From the NCBI GenBank assembly GCA_026745465.1, contig JACYXH010000105.1:1-64000 (forward strand): a stretch of 64,000 nucleotides of DNA. Direction: 5' to 3'. Each line of letters opens with the position of its first letter. The stretch's first letter is position 1. Below the pieces are notes generated by a model that saw nothing but the letters and a program-made list of their open reading frames with translations, did not search any database and was not told the DNA's origin. Position numbers and translations under genes: made by a program. Shown here piece after piece: positions 36,501 through 44,346 of this stretch. The DNA is from Lota lota (lineage: Eukaryota > Chordata > Actinopteri > Gadiformes > Lotidae).

Positions 36501-39265
36501 AGGAGACAGATACTGACTCAGGTTTATGGATGATCAGTCTGGTAGACAGATATAAGAACAGACCCCACACAAAGACGTTTGAACATCTATGCCTTGCAAC
36601 GTTTGCTTCAGATTATAGAGTGCTTTCAAAATCAGAGGTTTCTCAATCTCCATCCGAAACATTTAAACTGAACGACAACTTCGGGTTTGTGAGAAGACGA
36701 ACACGAACACAACCAGCAATTGTGAGATATCCAAGATTTACACCCACAAAAGATTCCGAAAGATACCATCATTCCATTCTGCAGCTTTTCTTACCGTACT
36801 ATCAAGATCCTCAATTAAAACCTCAACCTTTTGAATCATATGAAAACTTTTACCAAGTTGGCGCAGTGACAAATGCTGACAATGTTTTACAAACAGTGAA
36901 ATCCATTGTTGACTCAAACAGGTGTCTTTTTGAAAAAGAGAGCGCTAAACTGGATGAAGCTCAAGAGCTCTTGCAGCAAAATGACAATTTGGAAGATGCA
37001 TGGGCCCAAATCTGTCCTGAATCTGAGAGGGAACGGTTAGAATGTCTTGATCTAAGGAAAGATGACACCAATGACGACGATAACCATGATGAGGAAAATA
37101 TACCTGATCTGACTACAAATCCACCAAAAATGTGCACTGTTGAAGCTCAAAATGACAAAATGTGCAGAGAAGACGCATTACATCTAATGAGATCCTTGAA
37201 TGAGGAGCAATCATCTATCTTCTATAAAATTCGCAATTGGTGTTTACAAGAAATTTGTGGTGAAAATCCAGATTCCTTCAACGTGTTCATCACTGGGGGT
37301 GCAGGCACAGGAAAAACCCATTTGCTTAAGGCTATACAATACGAGTCAAGCAGACTACTGTCTCAAACCTCAGTAAATCCCGATGACGTCACGGTTCTGT
37401 TAACCGCTCCAACTGGCGTGGCTGCGTATTACATTGGTGCTTATACCATACATAACACTTTTTCCATTGGTGTAAATATGACATTCCCCTATGTACCTCT
37501 TGGTGATGAGAAAATAAATTCTCTCCGTGCAAAGCTAGGTAATCTGAAAATATTGATAATTGACGAAATATCCATGGTTGACCATCGGCTTATGGCATAC
37601 ATTCATGGTCGATTAAGACAAATAAAACAGACTGGAGACTATTCACTGTTTGGAAAGGTGAGCATACTTGCAGTAGGTGATTTTTATCAGTTACCTCCCG
37701 TGAAAGGCACACCTTTATATGCAGATGGAACCGGAGTCAATTTGTGGGACAACAATTTCATGGTTGCACAACTAACACAGGTGGTCAGGCAGAAAAATGG
37801 AACATTTGCTGAAATGTTGAATCGTTTCAGAATCCGCAAAAAGGCTGAACGAATAAATGACAGTGACGTTCATTTGATAAAAGAACGTGAAACTGGAGAG
37901 GAATCTAATGCAATGCACATATTTCCTACCAATCGACAAGTGGACACATACAATATTGAAATGCTGCATTCAAGATGCCCAGATGCCATAACAATAGAGG
38001 CTCAAGATTTTGAAAGAAACCCCAAAACTGGAAGGATGGAACGAAAAACAGGTCATCACCAGAAAGTGTTTAACTCTTGTTTGTCAAAATCTCTGAGCAT
38101 TGGTACAGATGCAAGAGTCATGCTTAAGAAAAACATCGACGTTTCAGACGGTCTTGTGAATGGCGCCTTCGGAACTGTTGTCCACATAACACCTTCACCT
38201 GACGGTTCATTTCCTTCTGAAATCCATGTTTTATTTGACGATCCAAAAGTTGGCCATAATCAGAGAGCAAAGACTCTACCAAATGTCCCACTAAATGCAA
38301 CAATCATTGAACCACAGGAAGACCAAGTGTCAAACAATGGTGGAGTAAGACGCCAATTTCCTTTGAGATTAGCATGGGCATGCACAGTTCATAAAGTACA
38401 AGGTCTGACAGTTGATAATGCTGTTGTTTCATTGAAAAATATATTTGCTGCAGGACAAGCATATGTTGCACTAAGCCGTGTGAGAACTCTCAGTGGGCTC
38501 ATAGTTGAAGATTTTAAAGATTCAGCCATATATTGCAACGACAAAATTGAGGATGCAATTAAAAGCATGCCCGAGTTCATTGTTGCCCAACAGAAACCCA
38601 CAAAATGTTCATTTACAATGGTTTTACACAATGTTCAGAGTTTGAAAGCACATTTCCAAGATCTACAAGCACATAAAATGCTAATGAATGTTGATTGCAT
38701 TTGCTTAACAGAAACATGGCTAACCTCTGATGACCCACAGGACGAGCCACATTGGCCAGGTTTTAAGTTTCTTCACAATCCAAGGTCAAATTGCTATGAT
38801 GACAGCCATCCGGTACTGACCACATTGAAACACCAAGTAAGAGGTGGAGTTGGTATGTATCATTGCCTTAATCAGACAATCAATGCCTGGATTCCACAAA
38901 CCTGTAATTTGGAGTGTTTGATGTTTGAAGTCCCGCATGTTGATGTGACAGCTGCTGTTTTGTACAGACCCAATTCATATTCAATGGATGTCTTTCGTCA
39001 AAACATGGTTAATCTCATTCACGATTTGGATAAATGTCCCACAGGAAAAGTAATTATGGGAGATTTCAACGAAGACATTATCAAGTCCTCTATGTTTGTA
39101 CATTTTATGCAAGAACACGAATATGTACAATGTGTACAAACTGCAACCACAGAAAGGGGCACTTTGATTGACCATGTGTACGTAAAAGATCTTGAAAACG
39201 TTATTGTCCAAGTATTACCAATCTACTTCAGTTTCCATGAAGCAATTAGTATTTCAATAGTTTGA
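30509..39265 (+). CDS. Helentron B1 polyprotein: peptidases, HUH Rep, PIF1-type helicase, EEP endonuclease
   Basis: I chose ATG at 30,509 because it directly follows a splice acceptor; the frame runs 2,918 residues to TGA at 39,265. Order of domains: a cysteine peptidase resembling the herpesvirus tegument N-terminal (USP-type) family (Cys161 in GKQCGPNS, Asp292 and His294 in FDSHPRN); an OTU peptidase (Asp586 and Cys589 in GDGNCFFRA, His705 in NHYNVV); eighteen 18-residue repeats (787-1,110) plus a degenerate one to 1,128; and a Cys-rich zinc region (about 1,150-1,310). Then come Helitron_like_N and Rep, with HUH at His1691/His1693 (SAHCHCLFW) and two tyrosines (Tyr1906, Tyr1910 in MYIVSYISK). 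The SF1B helicase follows, with Walker A GAGTGKT around Lys2269, IIDE at about 2,350, GDFYQLPP, and VHKVQG. Last is an endonuclease-exonuclease-phosphatase domain (Asn2708, Glu2735, Asp2852/Asn2854, Asp2888/His2889, His2910). The Rep nicks and rejoins strands in rolling-circle transposition. The last motif is SFH, not the usual SDH. The frame is intact, so the element may be recently active. Confidence 0.92.
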   Translation: MPRRRVNARSEAMKRRWADCPPPRDAALTDDEVLPPHSKKVVTDGVSPLHNQNVTTLTDQVKPPQKVDKNTGRNGKTKLGRNGKTNCVKMRANSLKMLENVENLENLEKTCGDSNTVKDSDINPDNLLSQSSPPDIPQVMYVHGSFHQGHQQFAPHQGKQCGPNSVAAVITSTMRNVLTWGTKDLDDVLCHGNVLYGGLCDAGKIAGTNGYVAIHELPKEHKLGNTSVSINYGQSFAGVVGLSEIDESLHNVVLPLDEALQRVLLEFDACLLTIHGSTCAVVRQSGWYALFDSHPRNAQGLCDVNGNSVLVYHADIVALYRTIFNLAQSMNALDKLFEVTGIKVSVMNTEQSDPERNLSASASTSDLPVCSGMLNVNNVTGDVPDGRTRSKPCSSTAFNITSRPLYSTVLKSKVRQHLSNVTSSADGNVLRLNRTPKHTQCLATKPSSDSAVLAERIVRGQKSNTRNVANKRKRVDAATDTSAHSNDGKTPPPVVRDAYATILEEGCNSAVEGNTSCDVDICEVADDVMLTGIVTAALCFDPLTSVDKDILCSKLNLGNQNIKTVEQSKEFTPMGDPCESKEIKGDGNCFFRALSFAICGNENQHLKLRRAIFHHLHQNPSAFEQYLPDGYLSMQQYLTTSRIQYSGKWATQLEIFAASDLLQTTIMTFNGGRWNIFPTYHIIGDFQTFAQTCHAIYLHNVNGNHYNVVTCVKGRDDTMHCATLCQSTDEGNTSMQLRKRFASPKISQSEKEKEKYQTNTMFKLRKKQNTNLRYHSDANYCQSVCDSSKLKYATNPEFKADVRESSKVKYATNPAFKADVRESSKVKYATNPEFKADVRESSKVKYATNPEFQADVRESSKVKYATNPEFKADVRESSKVKYATNPEFKADVRESSKVKYATNPEFKADVRESSKVKYATNPEFKADVRESSKVKYATNPEFKADVRESSKVKYATNPEFKADVRESSKVKYATNPEFKADVRESSKVKYATNPEFKADVRESSKVKYATNPEFKADVRESSKVKYATNPEFKADVRESSKVKYATNPEFKADVRESSKVKYATNPEFKADVRESSKVKYATNPEFKADVRESSKVKYATNPEFKANVRESSKVKYAVNSEFRAHVQMRGQKTYAEKKTKQQDIYFAIECFKKHISMGPEFVCCVCHRQLFRKQVIECKKSCYASKGQIIASLAEKCITLTYLHVCDDKCLPNCSRSQGSFSKLWTCYTCHRKMLSGKMPQESVANNLHLETIPEELKCLNSLEEHLIAKHIPFMKVVALPKGGQNGCHGPVVCVPSNITKVTNTLPRNDSDDMMIRIKLKRKLTYKGHYEYQYVKTDHVQKALQYLVQHNPCYADTEICTDWINPLSKTNDPEEADENNQSIPNDDNGHAETDEDDATDQVDVNNLDETEQLDEDLTYTEQQHGMFLDTCLQPVDIGQEILDQHFDSVLSLAPAEGNTPVSLLMDQTNEAKCFPVLYPKGGPTFFDDRREKITLSRYLNNRLLNADGRFAKSTDFIFYAQYISEVDQILSNVSIAMRKGLDNKVPKRVTADMLTNTESLKKILYNDEGYKFLRAVRGTPPYWQCVQKDLFAMIRQLGIPTWFCSFSSADLRWPEMLNTLIRQEGKQIDIEQLDWSEKCGLLKRNPVTAARMFDHRWHCFLKEVILSPAAPIGHVVDHFFRVEYQMRGSAHCHCLFWVKDAPQIDKDSDAEVVEFVDKYVTCEMPSTDDDMHEYVTVQKHSVRHSKSCRMKNTVCRFGFPRPCSCQTFVSRANNSKELKDKQTDANHEENMEIDDDGDYINKSNATIQQEFHMEREEAVRILEMAKTALLNSDVTFDSTDDLFHAIGIDQTTFELAYNRIANKTSVVLKRSPNSIWVNQYNRYLLQSWNANMDIQFVVDAYSCVMYIVSYISKAERQMGLLLDRTQKEGLEGNLDAKQAFKKLGSAYLHNREVSAQEAVYRVTNMHLKECSRKVQFIPIGDTIRMSKPLNVLQNTDLQETDTDSGLWMISLVDRYKNRPHTKTFEHLCLATFASDYRVLSKSEVSQSPSETFKLNDNFGFVRRRTRTQPAIVRYPRFTPTKDSERYHHSILQLFLPYYQDPQLKPQPFESYENFYQVGAVTNADNVLQTVKSIVDSNRCLFEKESAKLDEAQELLQQNDNLEDAWAQICPESERERLECLDLRKDDTNDDDNHDEENIPDLTTNPPKMCTVEAQNDKMCREDALHLMRSLNEEQSSIFYKIRNWCLQEICGENPDSFNVFITGGAGTGKTHLLKAIQYESSRLLSQTSVNPDDVTVLLTAPTGVAAYYIGAYTIHNTFSIGVNMTFPYVPLGDEKINSLRAKLGNLKILIIDEISMVDHRLMAYIHGRLRQIKQTGDYSLFGKVSILAVGDFYQLPPVKGTPLYADGTGVNLWDNNFMVAQLTQVVRQKNGTFAEMLNRFRIRKKAERINDSDVHLIKERETGEESNAMHIFPTNRQVDTYNIEMLHSRCPDAITIEAQDFERNPKTGRMERKTGHHQKVFNSCLSKSLSIGTDARVMLKKNIDVSDGLVNGAFGTVVHITPSPDGSFPSEIHVLFDDPKVGHNQRAKTLPNVPLNATIIEPQEDQVSNNGGVRRQFPLRLAWACTVHKVQGLTVDNAVVSLKNIFAAGQAYVALSRVRTLSGLIVEDFKDSAIYCNDKIEDAIKSMPEFIVAQQKPTKCSFTMVLHNVQSLKAHFQDLQAHKMLMNVDCICLTETWLTSDDPQDEPHWPGFKFLHNPRSNCYDDSHPVLTTLKHQVRGGVGMYHCLNQTINAWIPQTCNLECLMFEVPHVDVTAAVLYRPNSYSMDVFRQNMVNLIHDLDKCPTGKVIMGDFNEDIIKSSMFVHFMQEHEYVQCVQTATTERGTLIDHVYVKDLENVIVQVLPIYFSFHEAISISIV
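32867..33892 (+). repeat. 54-bp coding tandem repeat, 18 copies plus one degenerate
   Basis: Units start at 32,867 and repeat every 54 bases up to 33,838; a degenerate unit fills 33,839-33,892. Each encodes SSKVKYATNPEFKADVRE. Most units are identical at DNA level; exceptions noticed are units 1, 2 (Ala for Glu), 4 (Gln for Lys) and 18 (Asn for Asp). Two still more degenerate units precede the array in the protein. The charged repeat is probably a flexible or helical linker between the peptidase half and the Rep half. The array is identical in copy number and variants at 57,377-58,402. Confidence 0.95.
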
Positions 39266-39474
39266 CTCATTTAATTCCTGCTAATGAATTGTTACAGTGT
39301 TATGTGCAATTATGTCAATGCATTGCGTACGCCTGGTAAACGTTAACCATGATGTTTTTTCAGCACAACAATTTCCTCCGTCCACTATGCAGGGGGGAGG
39401 GGGAAATGGGGGAGATGTTATATTCAGGACGGTCCCCCATGGGTGGAGGGCACAGAGCAGTGATGGGTTGGGAG
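39266..39474. other. Region just past the Rep1 stop codon
   Basis: The first ~65 bases resemble the corresponding bases after the unit 2 stop (63,776 onward), then similarity stops near 39,330. TGTTTTTTCAG at about 39,352-39,362 is an acceptor-like site that could start a non-coding 3' exon. Purine-rich G runs begin at about 39,392. No gene seen. Confidence 0.45.
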
Positions 39475-39826
39475 AGCGGAAGCAGTGCTGGGGAGGGAGA
39501 GGGCCAACACTACTGTAGTTGGAGAGGGGCAACACTGCTAAAGTTGGGGAGGGGTAACACTGCTTGGGTGGGGGAGGGCTAACACTGCTTGGGTGGGGGA
39601 GGTGTACCACTGCGGGGGTGGGGGAGGGGTAACACTGCTTGGGTGGGGGAGGGCTAACACTGTTTGGGTGGGGGAGGTGTAATACTGCTGGGGTGGGGGA
39701 AGGGTAACACTGCTAGGGTAGGGGAGATGTAACACTGCTTGGGTAGGAGAAGGGCAGCACTGCTTGGATGGGACAGGGGAAGAAGTGCTTGGGTGGAAGA
39801 GGGGCAATAGTGCTGAAGCAAGAGAC
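39475..39826. repeat. G-rich 25-bp minisatellite
   Basis: About 14 units of 25 bases of the form GGGTAACACTGCTTGGGTGG followed by GGGA. A three-unit higher-order pattern (AGGGGTAAC, AGGGCTAAC, AGGTGTAC/AT) repeats twice between about 39,547 and 39,697. Outer units are more diverged. Repeated GGGTGGGGGAGGG runs give the plus strand G-quadruplex potential. Nothing comparable follows the Rep stop in the visible part of unit 2. Confidence 0.9.
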
Positions 39827-39829
39827 GGC

Positions 39830-40860
39830 ATCAGGATTGCATGGATTCTACCTAATGGTTCAGAACCAGCCCATCTCAGCACACAGCCTGCTACAATGTC
39901 AAAGTCCTACATCTGAAAGTCCTTCCGAGATGGACCGGAAAATCACTGGCCATAACACTGGTGGATTTGGTTGACCTGCACGCCCAAGAACACTGGTGAT
40001 CTTAAGTCTTATTATTTTGAAACATATTTCTGTAATACAAGGACATTACACACTTGTACATCTCTAAATAGTCATTCAAGTGCATCTGGTGCAAATGGAT
40101 TGACTGTTTTGCTATATTGATGTTTCTTCCATTGTGTCTGTAACCGCAGCTAACCTACCAGGGGAGATGGCAGACATCGGGCTGGATTCTACCCAATCCT
40201 ATAGCACCATCACATCTCAGCGAACTGCCTACTACAGTGCTCATATTCTACCTCTGAAAGGCCTTCCTACCTGCACCTAAAATCACAGACACCAAAGCCA
40301 GGTGGATTTTTTTGTGCGGCATACAAGCAGCCAAGGAACCAATGGTAATCATAAGTCTCTTTATTAAAAAAAGTATATTTGTATTGTACAAGAACATTAA
40401 ACACTCGTTCATCTCTCACTAAATAGTGATTAAAGTGCATGCTGCTTTAAATGACAATTTTTCTATATTGATGTTTCTTCTATTGTGTTTGTAACAATAG
40501 GTACCGAAGCTGTAAAGATGACAGACAGTGGGCAAAATCTACCCTTCAGCTACATCACCAGAGGCGAAGATAGAGTCTGAATTTTAAGCAGACATGAGAC
40601 TGATGCGTAAAACCACCACTACACCTTCTAGACATTTACAGTACAGGACATCATATTTGCTCTTCAGCAAAATCACAATGCTCTATTTCCACAATTGACA
40701 ATAATAGAATCTGTACCAAAGCCATGGACTTTAAAAGGACTTCATTCCATTATTTTATTTATTTGTTTATTATTTTCGTTAATGTAATGTAAATATGTTT
40801 ATAATGTTTTGTTATTAAAATAATTATGATGTTATCTTCAAGTGTTCAGACGTTATTTGT
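39830..40860. repeat. Diverged ~350-bp tandem repeats downstream of Rep1
   Basis: Landmarks recur: GGATTCTACC at about 39,842 and 40,184, and CTATATTGATGTTTCTTC at about 40,112 and 40,463. CACTTGTACATCTCT/CACTCGTTCATCTCT, GAAAGTCCTTCC/GAAAGGCCTTCC and GACAGACAGTGGGC/GGCAGACATCGGGC pair in the same order. That gives two full units and a partial third starting near 40,515. Units are roughly 25-30% diverged. No coding frame is conserved between them. Confidence 0.7.
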
Positions 40861-41689
40861 TAAAAGCCATGCATGTCACAATTGTGTGTCTTTTGTTTGA
40901 TGGACATTTAGACATTCCATGTAAAATACAATGCTGCAATAGTCATGTGATTGACATTTGAATTAGATTGAATTAATACAGTTCTACATATTAATAACAA
41001 TAATAATAAAGTAAATTCAAACAGTAAATGACTGTACTGAATTTTTGGTTGAACTACGCTTCTGACAGACTGTGTCCCAAAGAACATAGGTTAGAGCTGG
41101 ACTTCTAATTGTGCTTTGCATGACACAAGAGACTTCTATTGCTGTTGCTGTTGGTAGTGCTTACTTTGAGGAGTAGGAATGTGCTTGAACGTTTTTGAAG
41201 AAAAGCACCGCAGTTTGTTGTGAGGATAATTGAACCTGTTGTGAGGCTAATTTAACCTTAAATAAACATGTGTGATCTGTCAAACTTATCTTATGTTTGG
41301 TACAGCACTGCTTCACCTGTTGTCCTAAAGAAACCTCCACTGAAAGACTCTGCTTATGTCTGCTGATTTAAGGACACGGTTCCATATCTTTTTGTACAAG
41401 GGAATCCCATTGAAATGCCATTGGTTCATCATATATTTGTGCAGTCTGTCATAGCAAAAGACATCAACATGAGGATAACATGTAGGCTATGTCTGTGATA
41501 GGGGAAAATACAGTTGAAATGTATAATGCAACGTGAACATTTTACTGACTGCACTCTGGCAGTCAGTGACAAATGTTTTGTATCACTTCTTACAAATTGG
41601 AGACAAAGTCATGAAAGTATTCAAGTATATTTAAATATGTAGACATATACTGTAAATGGTTTCTAAAGCACACCCTTGCTGTTTTCATT
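40861..41689. other. Unassigned AT-rich sequence in the Helentron B1 3' region
   Basis: No open frame or family resemblance. AATAAA occurs at 41,005 and 41,261 and either could serve as a poly-A signal for the plus-strand Rep transcript, but nothing singles one out. Confidence 0.4.
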
Positions 41690-42640
41690 GGCTCCAAATG
41701 TTATTTTTTATCTTCTGTTGTAATCAGATGGTAGATATTGGCCGATAAATGGTGTGTACAACAGCAGTATCACTTTATGTTAAATGGTTGAAAATCTTAG
41801 TAGATGGACTTGCTATAGTGCCCTTTATGCTCCAATATGGATAAAATGTTCTTTCTTCAAGTACACTAAGGACGGCTGGCTTGAATTTACAGTTGGGCAA
41901 CATAAAGCATTATCACAATATCACAGTCCAAAGTGTGCATTTTCAGGTGATTGCTATAGTTTCAATGCAATTCATCTTGACCCATGTGCTTTCAACTACA
42001 CCAAGTGTGATGATGATTGGCTTACGTTAACCCCTTATGGCTACTTCAATTTGATGTCAATATACGTATTTAAGTCTATACGCATCTGTGAGACACATCA
42101 TTTTTCATAGTTATTGGCTTCTATAGGCTTTCTTTTTATTATACAAACCTCCCTTTACGGTCAAATGGAAGATAATGCTTCATAGATGGTATGTACCAAA
42201 GGATTTTCATCTAACTCATAAAACCTAGGATCCTTGTGTTTGATCCATTACAAAAGTCTAAATGGTGGGAAATCTATCAAGACAGAAGTCATAGTATAGT
42301 CATAGTCATTGAAGCAGATTTGTTCACCATGAAGAGACACTTGTGTGGGAAAAGGTTCATGACTGTTAGTGAAAGGGGTCAGAAATGATCACTGTCTAAA
42401 GTTTGCATTTTCCGTTGACTGCTATAGCTCCCTCTATGACCTGATCTGGATACACTTCAGAGAAATCCATCATTACCCACGTGCCTTTGATTGATTATGA
42501 CTGGGTTAAGTTAACCACGTTTTCCAGCTCCTACAATTTTATAGGACAATTTTGAGCCTCTGGTGGCCATATTGTTATGTCAATCGACTTCTTAATTGAG
42601 TAGTTAGAACCTTCGACCTAAACAGTTTCAAAGTTTGTCC
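41690..42640. repeat. Two strongly diverged copies of the Helentron 3' module
   Basis: Two blocks share the order of words seen in the good 3' modules: a GGTAGATATTGG or CATAGATGGTATG word, then AGTTTGCATTTTC with GACTGCTATAG or GATTGCTATAG, then GTGCCTTTGATT or GTGCTTTCAACT. The second block (42,120-42,520) also keeps AACCTAGGATC, AATGGTGGGAAATCTATC and GAAGCAGATTTGTTCA. They look like old duplications of the tail and are not bounded by hairpin termini. Confidence 0.55.
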
Positions 42641-42732
42641 CGCTCAAATCAAGGAACAGGTTGTTTTTGTATTGGACTCAAGATCATAGGTGTCCATATT
42701 GTTTCGCACAAATTGAAAATTTGAAAAGGTAG

Positions 42733-43500
42733 TCTTGTTCAGAATTTCATGCCCAACAACATTTATATTGGACTCAAGATCATAGGAATCCATACTTATG
42801 TCGAAAAACGCATTTACGTCCATTCGGACCGTTTTTAGCCTCTGGCGGCCATGTTTTTTTACCAAAATTAAAAAAGTTAAAACATCATCTTGTTCGGAAT
42901 TTCATGCCAAACAACATTTATATTGGACTCAAGATCATAGGAATCCGTACTTATGTCAAAAAACGTATTTATGTCTATTCGGACCGTTTTTAGCCTCTGG
43001 CGGCCATGTTGTTTTACCAAAATTGAAAGAATGAAAATGTAATCTTGTTCGGAATGACATGCCCAACAACTTTTATATTGGACTCAAGATCATAAGAGTC
43101 CATCTTGATATCGAAAAACGCATTTACGTCAATACGACGGTATTTAGCCTCTGGCGGCCATGTTGTTTCACCAAATTGAACATTTGTAAATTTAATCTTG
43201 TTCAGAATTTCATGCCCAACAACTTATTAATTGGGTTTAAGATCATAGGAATCCATACCGATGTTGAAAAACGCATTTACGTCCATTTTGACCGTTTTTA
43301 GCCTCTGGCGGCCATATTTATTCAGCAAAATTGAAAATGTGAAAATGTCATCTTGTTCAGAATTTCATGCCCAACAACTTTTTAATTTTACTCATGATCA
43401 TAGGAGACCGACTTGATGTCGTAAATAGCATTTAAAGCCATTCGGACAGTTTTTTGCATCTGGCGGCCATTTTGTTTTTTTAAATCCACTTAATTTTAAT
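42733..43500. repeat. ~155-bp tandem array in the tail of Helentron B1
   Basis: Units begin with TCTTGTTCAGAAT or TCTTGTTCGGAAT at about 42,733, 42,888, 43,043, 43,196 and 43,351. The internal landmarks are the same as in the A1 array. A related lone unit lies near 43,640. Conservation of order with A1 and A2 shows that this array belongs to the element tail. Confidence 0.85.
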
Positions 43501-43789
43501 TGAGCAGTTGGAGTTTATGACCCTGATTATTTCACAGTTGGTCCCGCTCAAATCAAACAATCTGTCTAGGAGCTATGGTCATTTTAGCCATAACCACGCC
43601 CTTTTTGATGCCACGCCCCAATTGAAAAACGATGGGTGCCATCTTATTTAGAATTTAATTCTAAGCAACTTTGTAATTGGGTTCAAGATCGTAGGACTCT
43701 ATCTTGATGTCAATATAAGCATTTCAGTTTTTCGGCCACACCCTTTGCGACTTTAATGGCTACTATTGGCTATTTATTTTAGTGTACAG

Positions 43790-44188
43790 ACTTCATTTCC
43801 CGTCATATGAAGGATATAGGTCTATAGATGATGTCTGCCAAAGGATTTATGTCTATCTCAAAGAACCTAGGATTCTTAGGGATTTTAGTGTTTTTCACAA
43901 AATTCAAAATGGCGGAAAATCTATCCTGACGGACGTCATAGGTTCTTGAGGCAGATTTGTTCAGCATGTGAAGATGCATATGTGGTCAAAGTTTCATGTC
44001 TGTAGGTCATAGGGGTCAGGTGATATGCTTGTTCAAAGTTTGCATTTTCAGACGATTGCTATAGCGCCACCTTTGGGTTAATCTGTGCAAATTTGTTCAC
44101 ACAGATCTTATGTTGGCACCCTCTACAGATGTACAAAGTTTCATAAAATGCGACACAGCGGTTTAGGCTGTGTAAATCGATTTTAACG

Positions 44189-44244
<56 letters not shown>

Positions 44245-44288
44245 CTAACAATTACAATAGGTTGTCTTGCACTTCGTGCTCGACACCC
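43790..44288 (+). other. Conserved 3' module and 3' terminus of Helentron B1
   Basis: It holds GGATTTTAGTG, CAAAATGGCGG, GCTATAGCGCCACC and GGTTTAGGCTGTG landmarks, a (TAA)n run at 44,191-44,242, AACTAACAATTACAATAGG, the hairpin GCACTTCGTGC and the end CTCGACACCC at 44,279-44,288. The final ten bases pair perfectly with GGGTGTCGAG of the head at 21,947-21,956. Confidence 0.75.
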
Positions 44289-44328
44289 TAATAACAATAG
44301 GTTGTCTTGCACTTCGTGCTCGACACCC
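44289..44328 (+). other. Second, adjacent Helentron 3' terminus (probably the displaced end of A1)
   Basis: TAATAACAATAGG, the GCACTTCGTGC hairpin and CTCGACACCC are repeated immediately after the first terminus. Because A1 lacks its 3' end where B1 starts, the simplest reading is that B1 inserted in the TAA tail of A1. The alternative is a local duplication of the terminator. The same doublet exists at 19,760-19,835. Confidence 0.65.
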
Positions 44329-44346
44329 TAATAATAATAATAATAA
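44329..44346. repeat. (TAA)n spacer between composite units
   Basis: Six TAA triplets separate the 3' terminus ending at 44,328 from the next 5' head at 44,347. At the equivalent left junction only one TAA is present (19,836-19,838). Confidence 0.9.

Larger units (their letters stand above)
21923..44288 (+). mobile_element. Autonomous Helentron (Helitron2-type) B1, ~22.4 kb
   Basis: The 5' head TTAAAGCTGCAAGCAGCG is at 21,923 and the inverted-repeat half GGGTGTCGAG at 21,947-21,956. The proposed 3' end is the hairpin GCACTTCGTGC followed by CTCGACACCC ending at 44,288. The boundaries are supported by A1, which has the same head and the same tail with the interior missing. Inside are the RPA-like gene (minus), the Rep-helicase-endonuclease gene (plus), a G-rich minisatellite, ~350-bp repeats and the ~155-bp tail array. 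No TIR transposase or LTR is present. It is flanked by TAA triplets, fitting insertion into AT-rich targets. The 3' boundary is less certain than the 5' one, because 39.3-42.6 kb has no second copy in the window. Confidence 0.75.

Noticed and set aside
39281-39882. Pro/Ser-rich frames across the G-rich minisatellite
   Set aside because: Compositional frames in a 25-bp repeat, not conserved between units.
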